Assembly (NCBI GenBank): GCA_013816585.1
Contig: JACDEE010000005.1
Location: 1 to 64,000, forward strand
From: Sphingosinicella sp.
GTDB taxonomy: Bacteria > Pseudomonadota > Alphaproteobacteria > Sphingomonadales > Sphingomonadaceae
Direction of reading: 5' to 3'
Length of the DNA: 64,000 bases
Below are positions 9,058-17,455 of this stretch, piece by piece. The stretch's first letter is position 1; the number at the start of each line of letters is the position of its first letter. Position numbers and translations under genes: made by a program. Below the pieces are notes generated by a model that searched no databases, had not been told where the DNA came from, and saw only the letters and a program-made list of their open reading frames with translations.

Positions 9058-9821
9058 TCAGGCTTTCTCATCGTGAAGCGAAGGCGGACATAATCGGCGA
9101 ACCAGCTGCCGTCGGGACGCTGGAGAGAGGGAGCGAGCCGGCATTCGACCGCCGCGGCGACCCCGGATTGTTCGTTGTCGGGCACTTGGGCGGCATCCAT
9201 CCAGCCGGTCCGAAAGGTCTTTACCCAGGCCGCAACCCCGTTTGGAAGATCGGTCTCACGCGGGATGATTTCCGCCCCGATATCGACGAAACCGGCGTCG
9301 GAATAAATTCCGGTAAATTCCTCGATCCCCGGATAAAATTGGGGGTCTTCGGTCGGAAGAGGATAGCCCCTTTCCACCAGCTCGGCGCGAACGCCGGCGC
9401 GCAAGGTCGCAACATTGCCCTCGCCGCCCATTTCGCCAGCGAACCGGCCGCCGGGAATGAGGGCCTGGAACACGCCGCGTGCGACCGCCTGGGGATCCAG
9501 CATCCAGTGAAGCGCCGCATTGGAAAACACAGCGTCGAACTTTCGGTCGAAATCGAGCGCCTGGCCATCGGCGACATAGGCATCAATGCCGCGCGCCTTG
9601 GCTGCTTCGGCCATTTCCGCTGAAGCATCCACACCTACCACCTGGGCGCCGGCCGCGACGATTTTCTCGGTAAGCACGCCGTCGCCGCAGCCAAGATCGA
9701 GAATCATCTCGCCCGGTTGCGGCGCGAGCAGCCCAAGGGCCGGCTCGCCCAGCGCCGGCACAAAGGCGGCGTGAGCGGCATAATCGGCCGGAGACCATGA
9801 AGAGGCGGCGTTGACGCTCAC
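9054..9821 (-). CDS. Class I SAM methyltransferase inside the gcv operon
   Basis: The 255-residue protein has a clear SAM-binding motif I ([14 protein letters not shown], about residues 40-53), a motif II acid ([10 protein letters not shown]) and a motif IV region [13 protein letters not shown]. This resembles the trans-aconitate methyltransferase / methyltransferase type 11 group. The AALHW stretch occurs in several small-molecule carboxyl methyltransferases, but the substrate cannot be told from the sequence. It is embedded between gcvH and gcvPA with a 4-bp overlap on each side, so it is co-translated with the glycine cleavage enzymes and should be under the glycine riboswitch. Glycine cleavage supplies the one-carbon units from which SAM is regenerated; whether that explains its position is inference. 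Confidence 0.85.
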   Translation of the reverse strand: MSVNAASSWSPADYAAHAAFVPALGEPALGLLAPQPGEMILDLGCGDGVLTEKIVAAGAQVVGVDASAEMAEAAKARGIDAYVADGQALDFDRKFDAVFSNAALHWMLDPQAVARGVFQALIPGGRFAGEMGGEGNVATLRAGVRAELVERGYPLPTEDPQFYPGIEEFTGIYSDAGFVDIGAEIIPRETDLPNGVAAWVKTFRTGWMDAAQVPDNEQSGVAAAVECRLAPSLQRPDGSWFADYVRLRFTMRKPD

Positions 9822-10189
9822 TGGCTGTCGACGAAGGCCTTATATTCGTCGGCGTTCATCAGGTCGTTCAACTGACCATTGTCCGACAGGCGCAGCTTGA
9901 AGAACCAGCCATCGGTTTCGGGGGCCGTGTTCACCAGTGAAGGGTCATCTTCCAGCGCCTGATTGCCTTCGATCACTTCGCCGCTGACCGGCGCATAGAC
10001 ATCGGAAGCCGCCTTTACCGATTCGACCACCGCCGCTTCGCCGCCCTGCGTGACCTGCGCGCCCGGCTTCGGCACTTCGACGAATACGATGTCACCCAAC
10101 TGGCCCTGGGCGAAATCGGTGATGCCGACGACCGCGGTGTCACCGTCGATGCTGACCCATTCATGTTCCTTGGTATAATAGACGGTCAT
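9818..10189 (-). CDS. gcvH: Glycine cleavage system H protein
   Basis: The 123-residue lipoyl carrier shuttles the methylamine group between the P, T and L proteins. Lipoylation is expected at Lys59 within VESVKAASDVYAPVSGE, the classic site. The N-terminal YYTKEHEWV and the GITDFAQGQLGDIVFVEVP stretch are typical. It overlaps gcvT and the methyltransferase gene by 4 bp each. The octanoyltransferase LipB encoded at 46.1 kb would prepare this lysine for lipoylation. Confidence 0.97.
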   Translation of the reverse strand: MTVYYTKEHEWVSIDGDTAVVGITDFAQGQLGDIVFVEVPKPGAQVTQGGEAAVVESVKAASDVYAPVSGEVIEGNQALEDDPSLVNTAPETDGWFFKLRLSDNGQLNDLMNADEYKAFVDSQ

Positions 10190-11292
10190 TTGCCGGCTCC
10201 CTTCCGGTTATAGCGATGGGGGACGAAGGGCATCGGGATCACCCTCGCCTGGAATATCTTGCCGCGCTGCGCGAGACTGATGGCCGCGCCCTCGATGGCG
10301 AGCGCGGACGGCACATAAGCCATGGCGATCGGCGCTTCGAGGATGGGGGAGAACCCGCCGCTGGTTACTTTGCCGACTTCATTTCCTTCGAAATCCATGA
10401 CCATTGCCCCCTCGCGGACGGGCTGGCGCCCTTCGATGGCAATCCCCACGCGACGCGTGATCGTACCGCCTTCCATCTCGCCGATGATCCTGGTGGCGCC
10501 TGGAAAGCCTCCTTCAGCGCGGCGGCGTTTTGAAATCGCGAAACCGAGATCGGCTTCGATCGGCGTTGTCCCGGTATCGAGATCGTGACCGTAGAGCGGC
10601 AGTCCGGCCTCCAGACGCAAGGAGTCTCGCGCACCGAGGCCGATCGGCTTCACTTCGGGCTTGCCGGTCAGGAGGTCCGCAATTTCACTTACGACTTTCG
10701 CCGGCACGGAAATCTCGAAACCGTCCTCGCCAGTATAGCCGGAACGGCTCACCCAGGCGGTAACCCCGCCAAGATCGAACGCGCCGCCCTGCATAAAGCC
10801 GAGCTCTGCAATTTGCGGCGCGATCCGCGCCAGGACGTCGACCGCCTTGGGGCCTTGCAGCGCCAGTAGCGCCTGTTCCTTCATGTGGTCGATCACCACG
10901 CCCGGCGGCAGGTTTTCGCGGAGATAAGCGATGTCGCCTTCCTTGGTGGCGCCGTTCACGACCATGTAGAAATGATCGCCGCGCCGGGTGACCATGAGGT
11001 CGTCGACGATGCCGCCGTCGGGGGAAAGCAGCAGCGAATAGCGAAGCCGCCCTTCCTTCAGGATCGAAAGATCCGCCGGAAGCAGGGTCTCCAGCGCCTT
11101 TTCCGCGCCCCCGCCCGCAATGATGAGCTGGCCCATATGGCTGACGTCGAACAGGCCCGCCGATTCGCGGACCCATTTGTGCTCCGCCATGATGCCTTCA
11201 TATTGGATCGGCATGGAATAGCCTGCAAAGGGAACCATGCGGGCGCCTCGCGCCAGATGCCAGTCGTTCAGGGGGAGGTTGTTGTCGCTCAT
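10186..11292 (-). CDS. gcvT: Glycine cleavage system T protein (aminomethyltransferase)
   Basis: The 368-residue protein transfers the one-carbon unit from aminomethyl-GcvH to tetrahydrofolate, releasing ammonia. Landmarks are MVPFAGYSMPIQY, GLFDVSHMGQ with the folate-proximal Asp, the YTGEDGFEI segment, ARDSLRLEAGLPLYGHDLD, and the C-terminal GCV_T_C domain including GKVTSGGFSP. It is the first gene of the operon and starts about 60 bp downstream of a tandem glycine riboswitch, so its expression should rise when glycine is abundant. It overlaps gcvH by 4 bp. Confidence 0.96.
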   Translation of the reverse strand: MSDNNLPLNDWHLARGARMVPFAGYSMPIQYEGIMAEHKWVRESAGLFDVSHMGQLIIAGGGAEKALETLLPADLSILKEGRLRYSLLLSPDGGIVDDLMVTRRGDHFYMVVNGATKEGDIAYLRENLPPGVVIDHMKEQALLALQGPKAVDVLARIAPQIAELGFMQGGAFDLGGVTAWVSRSGYTGEDGFEISVPAKVVSEIADLLTGKPEVKPIGLGARDSLRLEAGLPLYGHDLDTGTTPIEADLGFAISKRRRAEGGFPGATRIIGEMEGGTITRRVGIAIEGRQPVREGAMVMDFEGNEVGKVTSGGFSPILEAPIAMAYVPSALAIEGAAISLAQRGKIFQARVIPMPFVPHRYNRKGAGK

Positions 11293-11354
11293 TTTTCAGT
11301 CTCCGAAGGCGTGCCCCTGGGCCCTCGGCACTCGCCGATCGCCCACGATCTGCA

Positions 11355-11553
11355 CCCCCTCTGTCACTGAACCTGAGAGCTTTCGCGATCAAAGCGACCG
11401 CTTACCCCTTCGGTGGGATATCCCGCACAACGGGAAATCCGCTTTCCAGAGTGTCGATAAGGACGCGCGGTCCATTTTGCCTGAGAGATTCCGGGGCGGT
11501 TGCTCCTTCGGCGGTAACGATGATGCCAAAGCATCTCTTTACCCTCTCCCGCG
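11355..11553 (-). promoter_or_regulatory. Tandem glycine riboswitch upstream of gcvT
   Basis: Read on the minus strand there are two consecutive glycine aptamers. The first (about 11552 to 11465) has GGGAGAGGG, then the core CCGAAGGAGCAA (complement of 11500-11511), then CTCTCAGG (11480-11487). The second (about 11451 to 11356) has the core CCGAAGGGGTAA (11402-11413), CTCTCAGG (11372-11379) and CAGAGGG. These two core strings are the hallmark of the gcvT RNA motif. A linker of roughly 15 nt joins the aptamers. No clear intrinsic terminator follows before gcvT, so the output could be translational or Rho-linked; that is not decided by the sequence. Confidence 0.93.
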
Positions 11554-11596
11554 CGCACATCCGGCAGCGAACCGCCAGCGACGTCCAAGCTCTGAA

Positions 11597-11615
11597 GACT
11601 CAGTCTGGCTGAGTC
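11597..11615. repeat. 7-bp inverted repeat containing two GANTC sites
   Basis: GACTCAG, a 5-nt spacer, then CTGAGTC form a perfect dyad between the end of the upstream lipoprotein gene (stop at 11622) and the riboswitch. Both arms contain a GANTC site, the CcrM methylation target in alphaproteobacteria. The dyad lies where the gcvT promoter should be: TTGACT on the minus strand is at 11617-11612. It could be an operator or a weak hairpin without a T tract; its role is unknown. Confidence 0.5.
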
Positions 11616-11621
11616 AACGCT

Positions 11622-12260
11622 TCATCGAGTGGCGTTATAGCGAAGCTGGTCCTCGGTCAGCTGAAACCCGACCAGCAGCTCGAAACTGGCGCGGGTCACG
11701 GCCGTACGAACGGCCGGATCCGCCATCGGATCGAGCGCAGCATCCGGATCGCCCGACTTGCGCTCGCGGGTGATCTGCTTGCGAATGGCCTCGGGCAATG
11801 TGGCGGCCGAACGAAGCACGTAGCCGGTAGCCGTTCCCGAAGTGCTGGCGCGAAGCTGGCCGTCTGCAAAATTCAGGCCGACCCGGTTCACTCGCTTTGA
11901 AACCACATTGGTGCCGCCCTGAACGACAGTCGCGAAATAGGGCAATACGACCTCACGCGCGCCGCGCGCGTCGCGCCGCTGTCCGAGCACGTCGAAGGTG
12001 ACGTTGCTGACGATATATTCGCCCGTTTCATCGCAGGTGGTACGGACGTTTGTGATGGTCGCCACGACGTCTATTGCGTTTGCATCGCGGCTGTTGGTGG
12101 GATTGAACAGGGTGACATCGCCAGTCGCGGCGGGAATAGCCACGGCGGGACAGGCCGACCGCGTAACCAGGATGCCCTCGCTCGTAATGTCGCCGTCGGA
12201 GGCGCATCCTGCCAAGGCCAGGGTGAGGAGAGCGGCGATTCCGGCTTTGGTCTTGAACAC
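11622..12260 (-). CDS. Uncharacterised lipoprotein
   Basis: The 212-residue protein has a lipoprotein signal ending in LALAGC (Cys19). The mature part begins with a Cys-containing stretch (RSACPAVAIP) and resembles a beta-sandwich: DVTLFNPTNS, IDVVATITNVRTTCDE and EYIVSNVTFDVLGQR. An Arg-rich helical C-terminus ends with SFELLVGFQLTEDQLRYNATR. I do not recognise a named family, although similar lipoproteins are common in sphingomonads. The two cysteines after the lipid anchor might form a disulfide. It lies upstream of the gcv operon on the same strand, 330 bp from gcvT, with the riboswitch between. Confidence 0.7.
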   Translation of the reverse strand: MFKTKAGIAALLTLALAGCASDGDITSEGILVTRSACPAVAIPAATGDVTLFNPTNSRDANAIDVVATITNVRTTCDETGEYIVSNVTFDVLGQRRDARGAREVVLPYFATVVQGGTNVVSKRVNRVGLNFADGQLRASTSGTATGYVLRSAATLPEAIRKQITRERKSGDPDAALDPMADPAVRTAVTRASFELLVGFQLTEDQLRYNATR

Positions 12261-12431
12261 TGGGCGAGATCCTCAAACATACAAAGGAAGGCTTTGACGC
12301 GGCCTATCCGACCGGCGGGATATTAGGAAGCGGGTTTCGCGCAGGCAAGCGGCTAACAATATAGGAAACACCCGGGGACCGGGGTTGCCTTCGGTAGACG
12401 CGGCGACCCGATTCATCGTAGAGGCGCTGAC

Positions 12432-13382
12432 ATGGCGACATCCAGGACAAGGCTAAGATTGCTGATCGCGGCGCCGCGCGGTTTTTGCGCGGGCGTGGAT
12501 CGCGCGATCCGCATCGTCGAGCTGGCGCTCGAGAAATACGGTCCTCCCGTCTATGTGCGGCACGAGATCGTCCATAACAAATATGTTGTCGACAGCCTGA
12601 AGGCCAAGGGTGCGATCTTTGTGCCCGAGCTGGATCAGGTTCCCGATGGCGTCCCGGTAGTATTTTCGGCACATGGCGTTCCAAAGGCGGTGCCGGCCAA
12701 AGCCGAGGAGCGTGGTCTCGCCTATGTCGACGCCACCTGTCCATTGGTTTCCAAAGTTCACCGACAGGCGGAACGACTGGTCGAAAGCGGACGTCACATC
12801 CTCTTCATCGGCCATGCCGCCCATCCTGAAGTGATCGGCACGTTCGGGCAGGTGCCGGCCGATCGGATTACCTTGATCGATGGCGTCTCCGACGCGGAAA
12901 CGATCATGCCTGCATCAGCTGAAAATCTGGCCTATCTTACCCAGACGACCTTGTCGGTCGACGATACCGCGGAAATCATCGCGATCCTGGAGCGGAGATT
13001 TCCAACAATAAGAGCGCCGAAAGGCGAGGATATCTGTTACGCGACCTCCAATCGCCAGACCGCCGTCAAGCAATTGGCGCGCCTTTGCGAGGCGGTCTTG
13101 GTTATTGGCGCACCCTACAGCTCGAATTCCGTTCGGCTTGTCGAAGTCGCCGAACGCGAAGGCGTGAAAAGCCGTCTGGTCGGACGCGCCGATGAGATTG
13201 ATCTGCAATGGCTGGAAGGTGTCACCACGCTGGGCATCACGGCGGGCGCGTCAGCGCCTGAAATATTGGTACGCGAAGTGGTCGCATTCCTGGCCACCCA
13301 TTTCGAGGTGAGCGAAGAGGAATTGGAGGGGGTTGAAGAGCGGATGGTGTTCAAGCTGCCCGCCAGCCTTCAGGCCGCCTGA
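12432..13382 (+). CDS. ispH: 4-hydroxy-3-methylbut-2-enyl diphosphate reductase
   Basis: This 316-residue [4Fe-4S] enzyme carries out the last step of the MEP isoprenoid pathway, making IPP and DMAPP. The three cluster cysteines are Cys19 ([11 protein letters not shown]), Cys103 ([12 protein letters not shown]) and Cys202 ([11 protein letters not shown]). HEIVHN, FSAHGVP and TAGASAPE supply further active-site residues. ATG 12432 starts the conserved strand directly. The 3' end appears to overlap a CTG start of rnhA by four bases. Quinones for the bc1 complex and carotenoids depend on this pathway. Confidence 0.95.
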   Translation: MATSRTRLRLLIAAPRGFCAGVDRAIRIVELALEKYGPPVYVRHEIVHNKYVVDSLKAKGAIFVPELDQVPDGVPVVFSAHGVPKAVPAKAEERGLAYVDATCPLVSKVHRQAERLVESGRHILFIGHAAHPEVIGTFGQVPADRITLIDGVSDAETIMPASAENLAYLTQTTLSVDDTAEIIAILERRFPTIRAPKGEDICYATSNRQTAVKQLARLCEAVLVIGAPYSSNSVRLVEVAEREGVKSRLVGRADEIDLQWLEGVTTLGITAGASAPEILVREVVAFLATHFEVSEEELEGVEERMVFKLPASLQAA

Positions 13383-13849
13383 CCTCCGCCCCCGATACGC
13401 TTTCGCGCGTCGAGATTTACACCGACGGCGCCTGCAAGGGAAACCCCGGCCCCGGTGGCTGGGGGGCCATTATCCGATCGGGAACGCGCGAAAAGGAAAT
13501 TTCAGGCGGCGAGCCGCTCACCACCAATAATCGAATGGAGCTGCTAGCCGCGATTCGGGGGCTGGAGGCGTTGAAGCGGACGTGCCGCGTCGATCTCTAT
13601 ACCGATAGCGTCTATGTCCGTGACGGCATCACCAAATGGATATTCGGTTGGCAGAAAAACGGCTGGCGCACGGCTGCCAAGCAGCCCGTGAAGAATGCCG
13701 AATTATGGCAGGAGCTGCTCGACGCGGCAAAGCCGCACCGGATCGAATGGCATTGGGTAAAGGGCCATGCCGGCCATGTGGGAAACGAACGCGCCGACAA
13801 ACTGGCTTGCGACGCCGCGCTTCAGTTCATGAATCGTTCGGCGAGATAG
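13379..13849 (+). CDS. rnhA: Ribonuclease HI, probable CTG start
   Basis: The frame encodes a full RNase HI that removes RNA from RNA:DNA hybrids. With CTG 13379 as residue 1, the catalytic acids are Asp16 ([16 protein letters not shown]), Glu54 (NNRMELLA), Asp76 (LYTDSVYV) and Asp140 (NERADKLA). The gaps of 38, 22 and 64 are identical to E. coli D10-E48-D70-D134. The first in-frame ATG (13535) would delete Asp16 and about 50 residues. Upstream there is no ATG, GTG or TTG before the stop at 13334. The best start is CTG overlapping the ispH stop (CTGA), giving 156 residues. The 3' end overlaps the convergent oxidase gene by 28 bp. Confidence 0.85.
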   Translation: MTSAPDTLSRVEIYTDGACKGNPGPGGWGAIIRSGTREKEISGGEPLTTNNRMELLAAIRGLEALKRTCRVDLYTDSVYVRDGITKWIFGWQKNGWRTAAKQPVKNAELWQELLDAAKPHRIEWHWVKGHAGHVGNERADKLACDAALQFMNRSAR

Positions 13850-14943
13850 GGATCGGGATCTACGCCCGCGACCAGTGGATCGGGGGTCTGACCTAGAAAT
13901 AGTGCAGCGGCCAGTTTCGCTGCTGCAGGCGCCGTCTGAATCCCGAAGCCACCCTGCCCTGCGAACCAGAAGAAATCGTCCCGCCCGGCGGCATAACCGT
14001 AAACGGGGAGCCTGTCCGGAGCGAAGCTCCTGAAGCCCGCCCAGCGGCGCTCTACCTTCTCCACTTTCCAGTCGACCACTTGCTGCAGCCTCTCGACCGC
14101 CAGCGCGACGTCAATTTCGTCGGGCGCGCAATCTCCCGGCTCTGAGGGGGTTTCGTCATGCGGGCTCAGCCATAGCCGGCCGCCGGCCTCGGGCTTGAAA
14201 TAGAAACTGCCAAGCGCGTCGATGATCAGCGGCAGATCGGGCGCTGCGGTCGGATTTACCCTCAACTGCACCATCGTTCGCCGATGGGGCCGAATATCCA
14301 GGGCGGGAAGGCCGGCCATCCTGGCGACCGTGTCGGCCCAGGCACCCGCGGCATTGACGATCTTGGTCGCCTCGAAATCGCCGGCGGAGCTGTGGACACG
14401 CCAGCCACCGGGCGATCGTTCGATCTGCAGCGCCTTCGCATTCAGGACGAGCTCGGCGCCGTGCTTGCGCGCCTGTTTCAAATAGGCCGCGTGCAAGGCG
14501 GCGACGTCTATGTCCCTGCAGCTATCCTCCGCGAGGCCCCGGTCCCATTCCGGGCGAAGCCCTGGGATAATTGACGATAATTCACGTCGCCCGAGCTTCT
14601 TCAGCATCAGGTCGGATTCTGCAAATTGCTCCTCCAGAGGGCGCAGCGCGTCGTCATCGTCGGAACTTGCGAGATAAATCGCGCCCCTCGGCGACAGGAA
14701 TGGGCAGTCGCTGAAGTCCGCCGGCGGGTTGCCGAGGAACAGGCCCGAAGCAACGGTAAGCGGTCGAATGAAGGGTCCGCCGTAACTTTCGGACCAGAAG
14801 GCCGCGGAACGTCCGGTCGAATGATAACCCGGATAATCTTCCGCCTCGACGAGTATCAGGCGGGCGTGCGGCGCCAGTTCCGCGGCGATGCTGGCGCCGG
14901 CAATCCCCGCCCCAATCACGGCAATGTCGATCTGACGGTTCAC
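13822..14943 (-). CDS. FAD-dependent oxidoreductase, D-arginine dehydrogenase (DauA)-like
   Basis: The 373-residue DAO-fold protein has an N-terminal dinucleotide-binding motif [12 protein letters not shown] and [11 protein letters not shown], which is nearly the same in Pseudomonas DauA. It also has [12 protein letters not shown] and a C-terminal GxG segment, [14 protein letters not shown]. These match the D-amino-acid / D-arginine dehydrogenase branch, which oxidises D-amino acids to imino acids and passes electrons to a carrier rather than oxygen. Substrate is inferred from resemblance only. The ATG directly abuts the stop of the upstream hydrolase gene, suggesting coupled translation. Confidence 0.82.
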   Translation of the reverse strand: MNRQIDIAVIGAGIAGASIAAELAPHARLILVEAEDYPGYHSTGRSAAFWSESYGGPFIRPLTVASGLFLGNPPADFSDCPFLSPRGAIYLASSDDDDALRPLEEQFAESDLMLKKLGRRELSSIIPGLRPEWDRGLAEDSCRDIDVAALHAAYLKQARKHGAELVLNAKALQIERSPGGWRVHSSAGDFEATKIVNAAGAWADTVARMAGLPALDIRPHRRTMVQLRVNPTAAPDLPLIIDALGSFYFKPEAGGRLWLSPHDETPSEPGDCAPDEIDVALAVERLQQVVDWKVEKVERRWAGFRSFAPDRLPVYGYAAGRDDFFWFAGQGGFGIQTAPAAAKLAAALFLGQTPDPLVAGVDPDPYLAERFMN

Positions 14944-15879
14944 CTATCGTGCATGCTCATCGAGGAAGGCATCTATCCGCGTTAGGGCTTGTGTCCGGAC
15001 CGGGTCGGCTTCGCGCAGCAATTCATGGGCTGCATCGCTGAACATCAATAATTCAGCCCGTTCCAGCGTCTGCGCGGCCCGCTCGATCGCCTCTGGGCTG
15101 ACAAGCCGATCCCTCTCCGTTCCGAGAATCAGGATCGGAATCCTTATCCGTCTGATGATATCGGGAGTCAGTCGGGTGATCGAACGGAACGCCGAATCGA
15201 GCCAGCCCCAGCTTGGCGGGCCGAGGGCATAGCCAGGCTCCTTCCCTTTCCACCAAAGCTCGTCCTCATATCGCTCGGCGCAGTGGGTCAGCAGACGCTG
15301 GCGACTGGCCCCCGGGAGCGTCGGCCTTTCATTATCCTTCCAGGCCTTTCGCCTGCGGAGGCCAAGCAGGGAAAGGAATTTGGCGACCTTGGCGCTGAGC
15401 GGTTGTGGAACCGGTTTGCCATTTATCCCGATCATGGGCGCGACCAATATGGCGGCATCGATTTTCGGATCGCGCTCTGCGAGCAGGCGCATCACCAGAT
15501 GGCCTCCCATCGAGTGGCCGATGAGAATGTGAGGGCCAGACGTGGCTCCCAACCATTCGCTCACCAGCGCATCCAGATCGTCCACCAGCGGATCGAAACT
15601 GTCGAGATGTCCCCCGATTATGTCGCCGCGTGAATCGCCCTGGCCGCGCCAATCGAAGCTAGTGACGTTCCAGCCCCGGGAATGCCAATGTCCATAAGCT
15701 TCCAGATATTTCTCGATAAAATCTCCGCGACCGGAAGCGAAAAGGATGCTGCCGCGCCCCGCTTCTGGATCCGGCTGAGGCCAATCCATTCGGCGCAAGG
15801 TCCAGCCGTCAGGCGCCTTCCAGACTGAGAATGAAGCATCGAGCGGGTGGGCCCTACGATCGATCGCCGTAATTTTCAT
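14944..15879 (-). CDS. Alpha/beta hydrolase (lysophospholipase / monoacylglycerol lipase-like)
   Basis: The 311-residue protein has the Hydrolase_4 pattern: oxyanion region LFASGRGDFIEKY, then FDWRGQGDSRG, and the nucleophile elbow LIGHSMGGHL with Ser near residue 122. The acid is probably in LGTERDRLVSPE and the histidine in DAAHELLRE. No signal peptide is seen, so it is probably cytosolic. It likely hydrolyses lysophospholipids or monoacylglycerols; substrate is not proven. It is transcribed divergently from cpaA, and its stop codon is directly followed by the start of the DauA-like gene. Confidence 0.83.
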   Translation of the reverse strand: MKITAIDRRAHPLDASFSVWKAPDGWTLRRMDWPQPDPEAGRGSILFASGRGDFIEKYLEAYGHWHSRGWNVTSFDWRGQGDSRGDIIGGHLDSFDPLVDDLDALVSEWLGATSGPHILIGHSMGGHLVMRLLAERDPKIDAAILVAPMIGINGKPVPQPLSAKVAKFLSLLGLRRRKAWKDNERPTLPGASRQRLLTHCAERYEDELWWKGKEPGYALGPPSWGWLDSAFRSITRLTPDIIRRIRIPILILGTERDRLVSPEAIERAAQTLERAELLMFSDAAHELLREADPVRTQALTRIDAFLDEHAR

Positions 15880-15927
15880 GGGCGCTGGTTACGTTTTTGA
15901 AAGTAACCACGTCTAGATACTTAATCT

Positions 15928-16398
15928 ATGCAAGGGGATTTCACCGCGTTTCTGATCGGGGCGCTCGCCATCATGCTGCTGATTGCAGCGATCGGCGACC
16001 TGCGCACGCGCGAGATTTCAAATTGGCTCAACGGCGCGATTGCTTTGCTCGCCATTCCTTTCTGGTGGTCGGTCGGCCTGTCCTTCTGGCCTGACATGGC
16101 TATTCAAATCGGCATTGCCGCGGTCATCTTCCTGATCTTCGCAGGCCTTTTCTATCTGGGAGCCATGGGCGGCGGCGACGTGAAGATGGTAGCCGCGCTC
16201 GCGCTTTGGCTTCCCGCGGGGGCGGTCCTTAATCTGTTGGTAATCATGTCGATCGGCGGCGGCGTTCTAACGCTGGTCATGCTGATCCGCCATCGGATGA
16301 AAAAATCCGGCGAACAGCTTGAGATTCCTTACGGAGTGGCGATCGCCTTTGGCGGTTTCTGGGTGCTTGCCGAACCGTTTCTTAACCATTTTGTATGA
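15928..16398 (+). CDS. cpaA: Prepilin peptidase CpaA (A24 aspartic protease)
   Basis: The 156-residue integral membrane protease cleaves the leader of Flp-type prepilins. Its two catalytic aspartates are visible in IGDLRTREISN (about residue 24) and in GGGDVKM (the GxGD motif, about residue 81). About five to six hydrophobic segments surround them. It is the short TadV/CpaA type without the N-terminal methylase domain. It starts the Tad locus here, but no Flp pilin gene is adjacent, so its substrate is encoded elsewhere. No strong Shine-Dalgarno is visible before ATG 15928. Confidence 0.92.
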   Translation: MQGDFTAFLIGALAIMLLIAAIGDLRTREISNWLNGAIALLAIPFWWSVGLSFWPDMAIQIGIAAVIFLIFAGLFYLGAMGGGDVKMVAALALWLPAGAVLNLLVIMSIGGGVLTLVMLIRHRMKKSGEQLEIPYGVAIAFGGFWVLAEPFLNHFV

Positions 16399-16443
16399 TG
16401 AGGGTGGCTGAGTTTTTTGGCCCCGCAGGAGGCGTTTGGCGTC

Positions 16444-17454
16444 ATGGATGTTAAAAAGATCGTTCTGTTGGTCGGAGCGCTGCTGATCGCGGCGGTGACC
16501 GCCGTCATGGCCAAGAACATGTTCACGGGAGCGGGGTCTCCCCAGGCGGAAGCAGCTGTGGTGGCTGGGCCCGAAGTTTTGGTTGCCACCCGCTCGCTTC
16601 CGGTCGGCACCATCATGGATGCCACGGCCTTTCGCTATCAGCCTTGGCCCGAAGGCCTCGTCCAGCCGGCCTATTTCATGAAGGGCACGGCCGGCGGGAG
16701 CCCGCAAGACCTACTGGGTACGGTCGTCCGCACCGAGATCACCGCCGGTCAGCCGATCACCAACGGCGCGCTCGTGAAGCCGGGCGACCGCGGTTTTCTC
16801 GCCGCAGCGCTCAGCCCCGGAATGCGCGCGGTCACGGTGTCCGTAAACAAGACGGCAAGCGTCGCCGGCTTCATCTTTCCAGGCGACCGCGTCGATATGG
16901 TCCTCACCCAGGAAGTCGTGGGAGAAGGCGGCGGCGTCTCGTTGAAGGTATCCGAAACCATCCTGCGCAACATGCGCGTGCTGGCCACCAATCAGCGCAC
17001 CGAGTCCAAGGACGCCGAGGGCAAGACGGTAGTTACGGATATCGAGCTGGTGACGCTGGAGACCACGCCCAAGATGGCCGAGAAGATCGCGGTGGCGCAG
17101 ACCATCGGGAAGCTGTCCCTGTCGCTTCGTGCACTGGCCGACAATACTGCCGAACTCGAGCGAGCCATTGCTTCGGGCGAAATCGACATTCCCGAGGGCG
17201 CCGACCCGAAGGAAGAGCGCAAGATGATCCTGTCGCTCGCTTCCAAGCCCAGCGATTCAGGAACTACCTTCACCGTTGGCGCGGATGTCTCGCGCTACCA
17301 GCGAGGCTCGGTCCCAGTGAAACCCCGCGAACAGATCCTCGCACTGGGTCCGCCTGCCCAGGCAGGTGGATACGCGCCCGCCCGCCCAAGCGGCCCGGTG
17401 GTGCGCATCGCCCGCGGCAATTCAGTCACCGAAGTTCCGATCGGAGCCCGCTAA
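16444..17454 (+). CDS. cpaB: Flp pilus assembly protein CpaB / RcpC
   Basis: The 336-residue protein has an N-terminal membrane anchor (MDVKKIVLLVGALLIAAVTA) and a periplasmic SAF domain (about residues 38-110, with VLVATRSLPVGTIM and TAGQPITNGALVKPG). An RcpC/CpaB C-terminal domain follows (AVTVSVNKTASVAGFI, PGDRVDMVLTQ). It is thought to link the secretin to the inner-membrane machine and peptidoglycan. An AGGAGG Shine-Dalgarno lies 10 bp before ATG 16444; an upstream in-frame start at 16417 was rejected. One base separates its stop from the cpaC start. Confidence 0.94.
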   Translation: MDVKKIVLLVGALLIAAVTAVMAKNMFTGAGSPQAEAAVVAGPEVLVATRSLPVGTIMDATAFRYQPWPEGLVQPAYFMKGTAGGSPQDLLGTVVRTEITAGQPITNGALVKPGDRGFLAAALSPGMRAVTVSVNKTASVAGFIFPGDRVDMVLTQEVVGEGGGVSLKVSETILRNMRVLATNQRTESKDAEGKTVVTDIELVTLETTPKMAEKIAVAQTIGKLSLSLRALADNTAELERAIASGEIDIPEGADPKEERKMILSLASKPSDSGTTFTVGADVSRYQRGSVPVKPREQILALGPPAQAGGYAPARPSGPVVRIARGNSVTEVPIGAR

Positions 17455-17455
17455 G

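Noticed and set aside
13535-13849. Short rnhA of 104 residues from ATG 13535
   Set aside because: It would lack the first catalytic aspartate and the first strand; the conserved coding continues upstream to CTG 13379.
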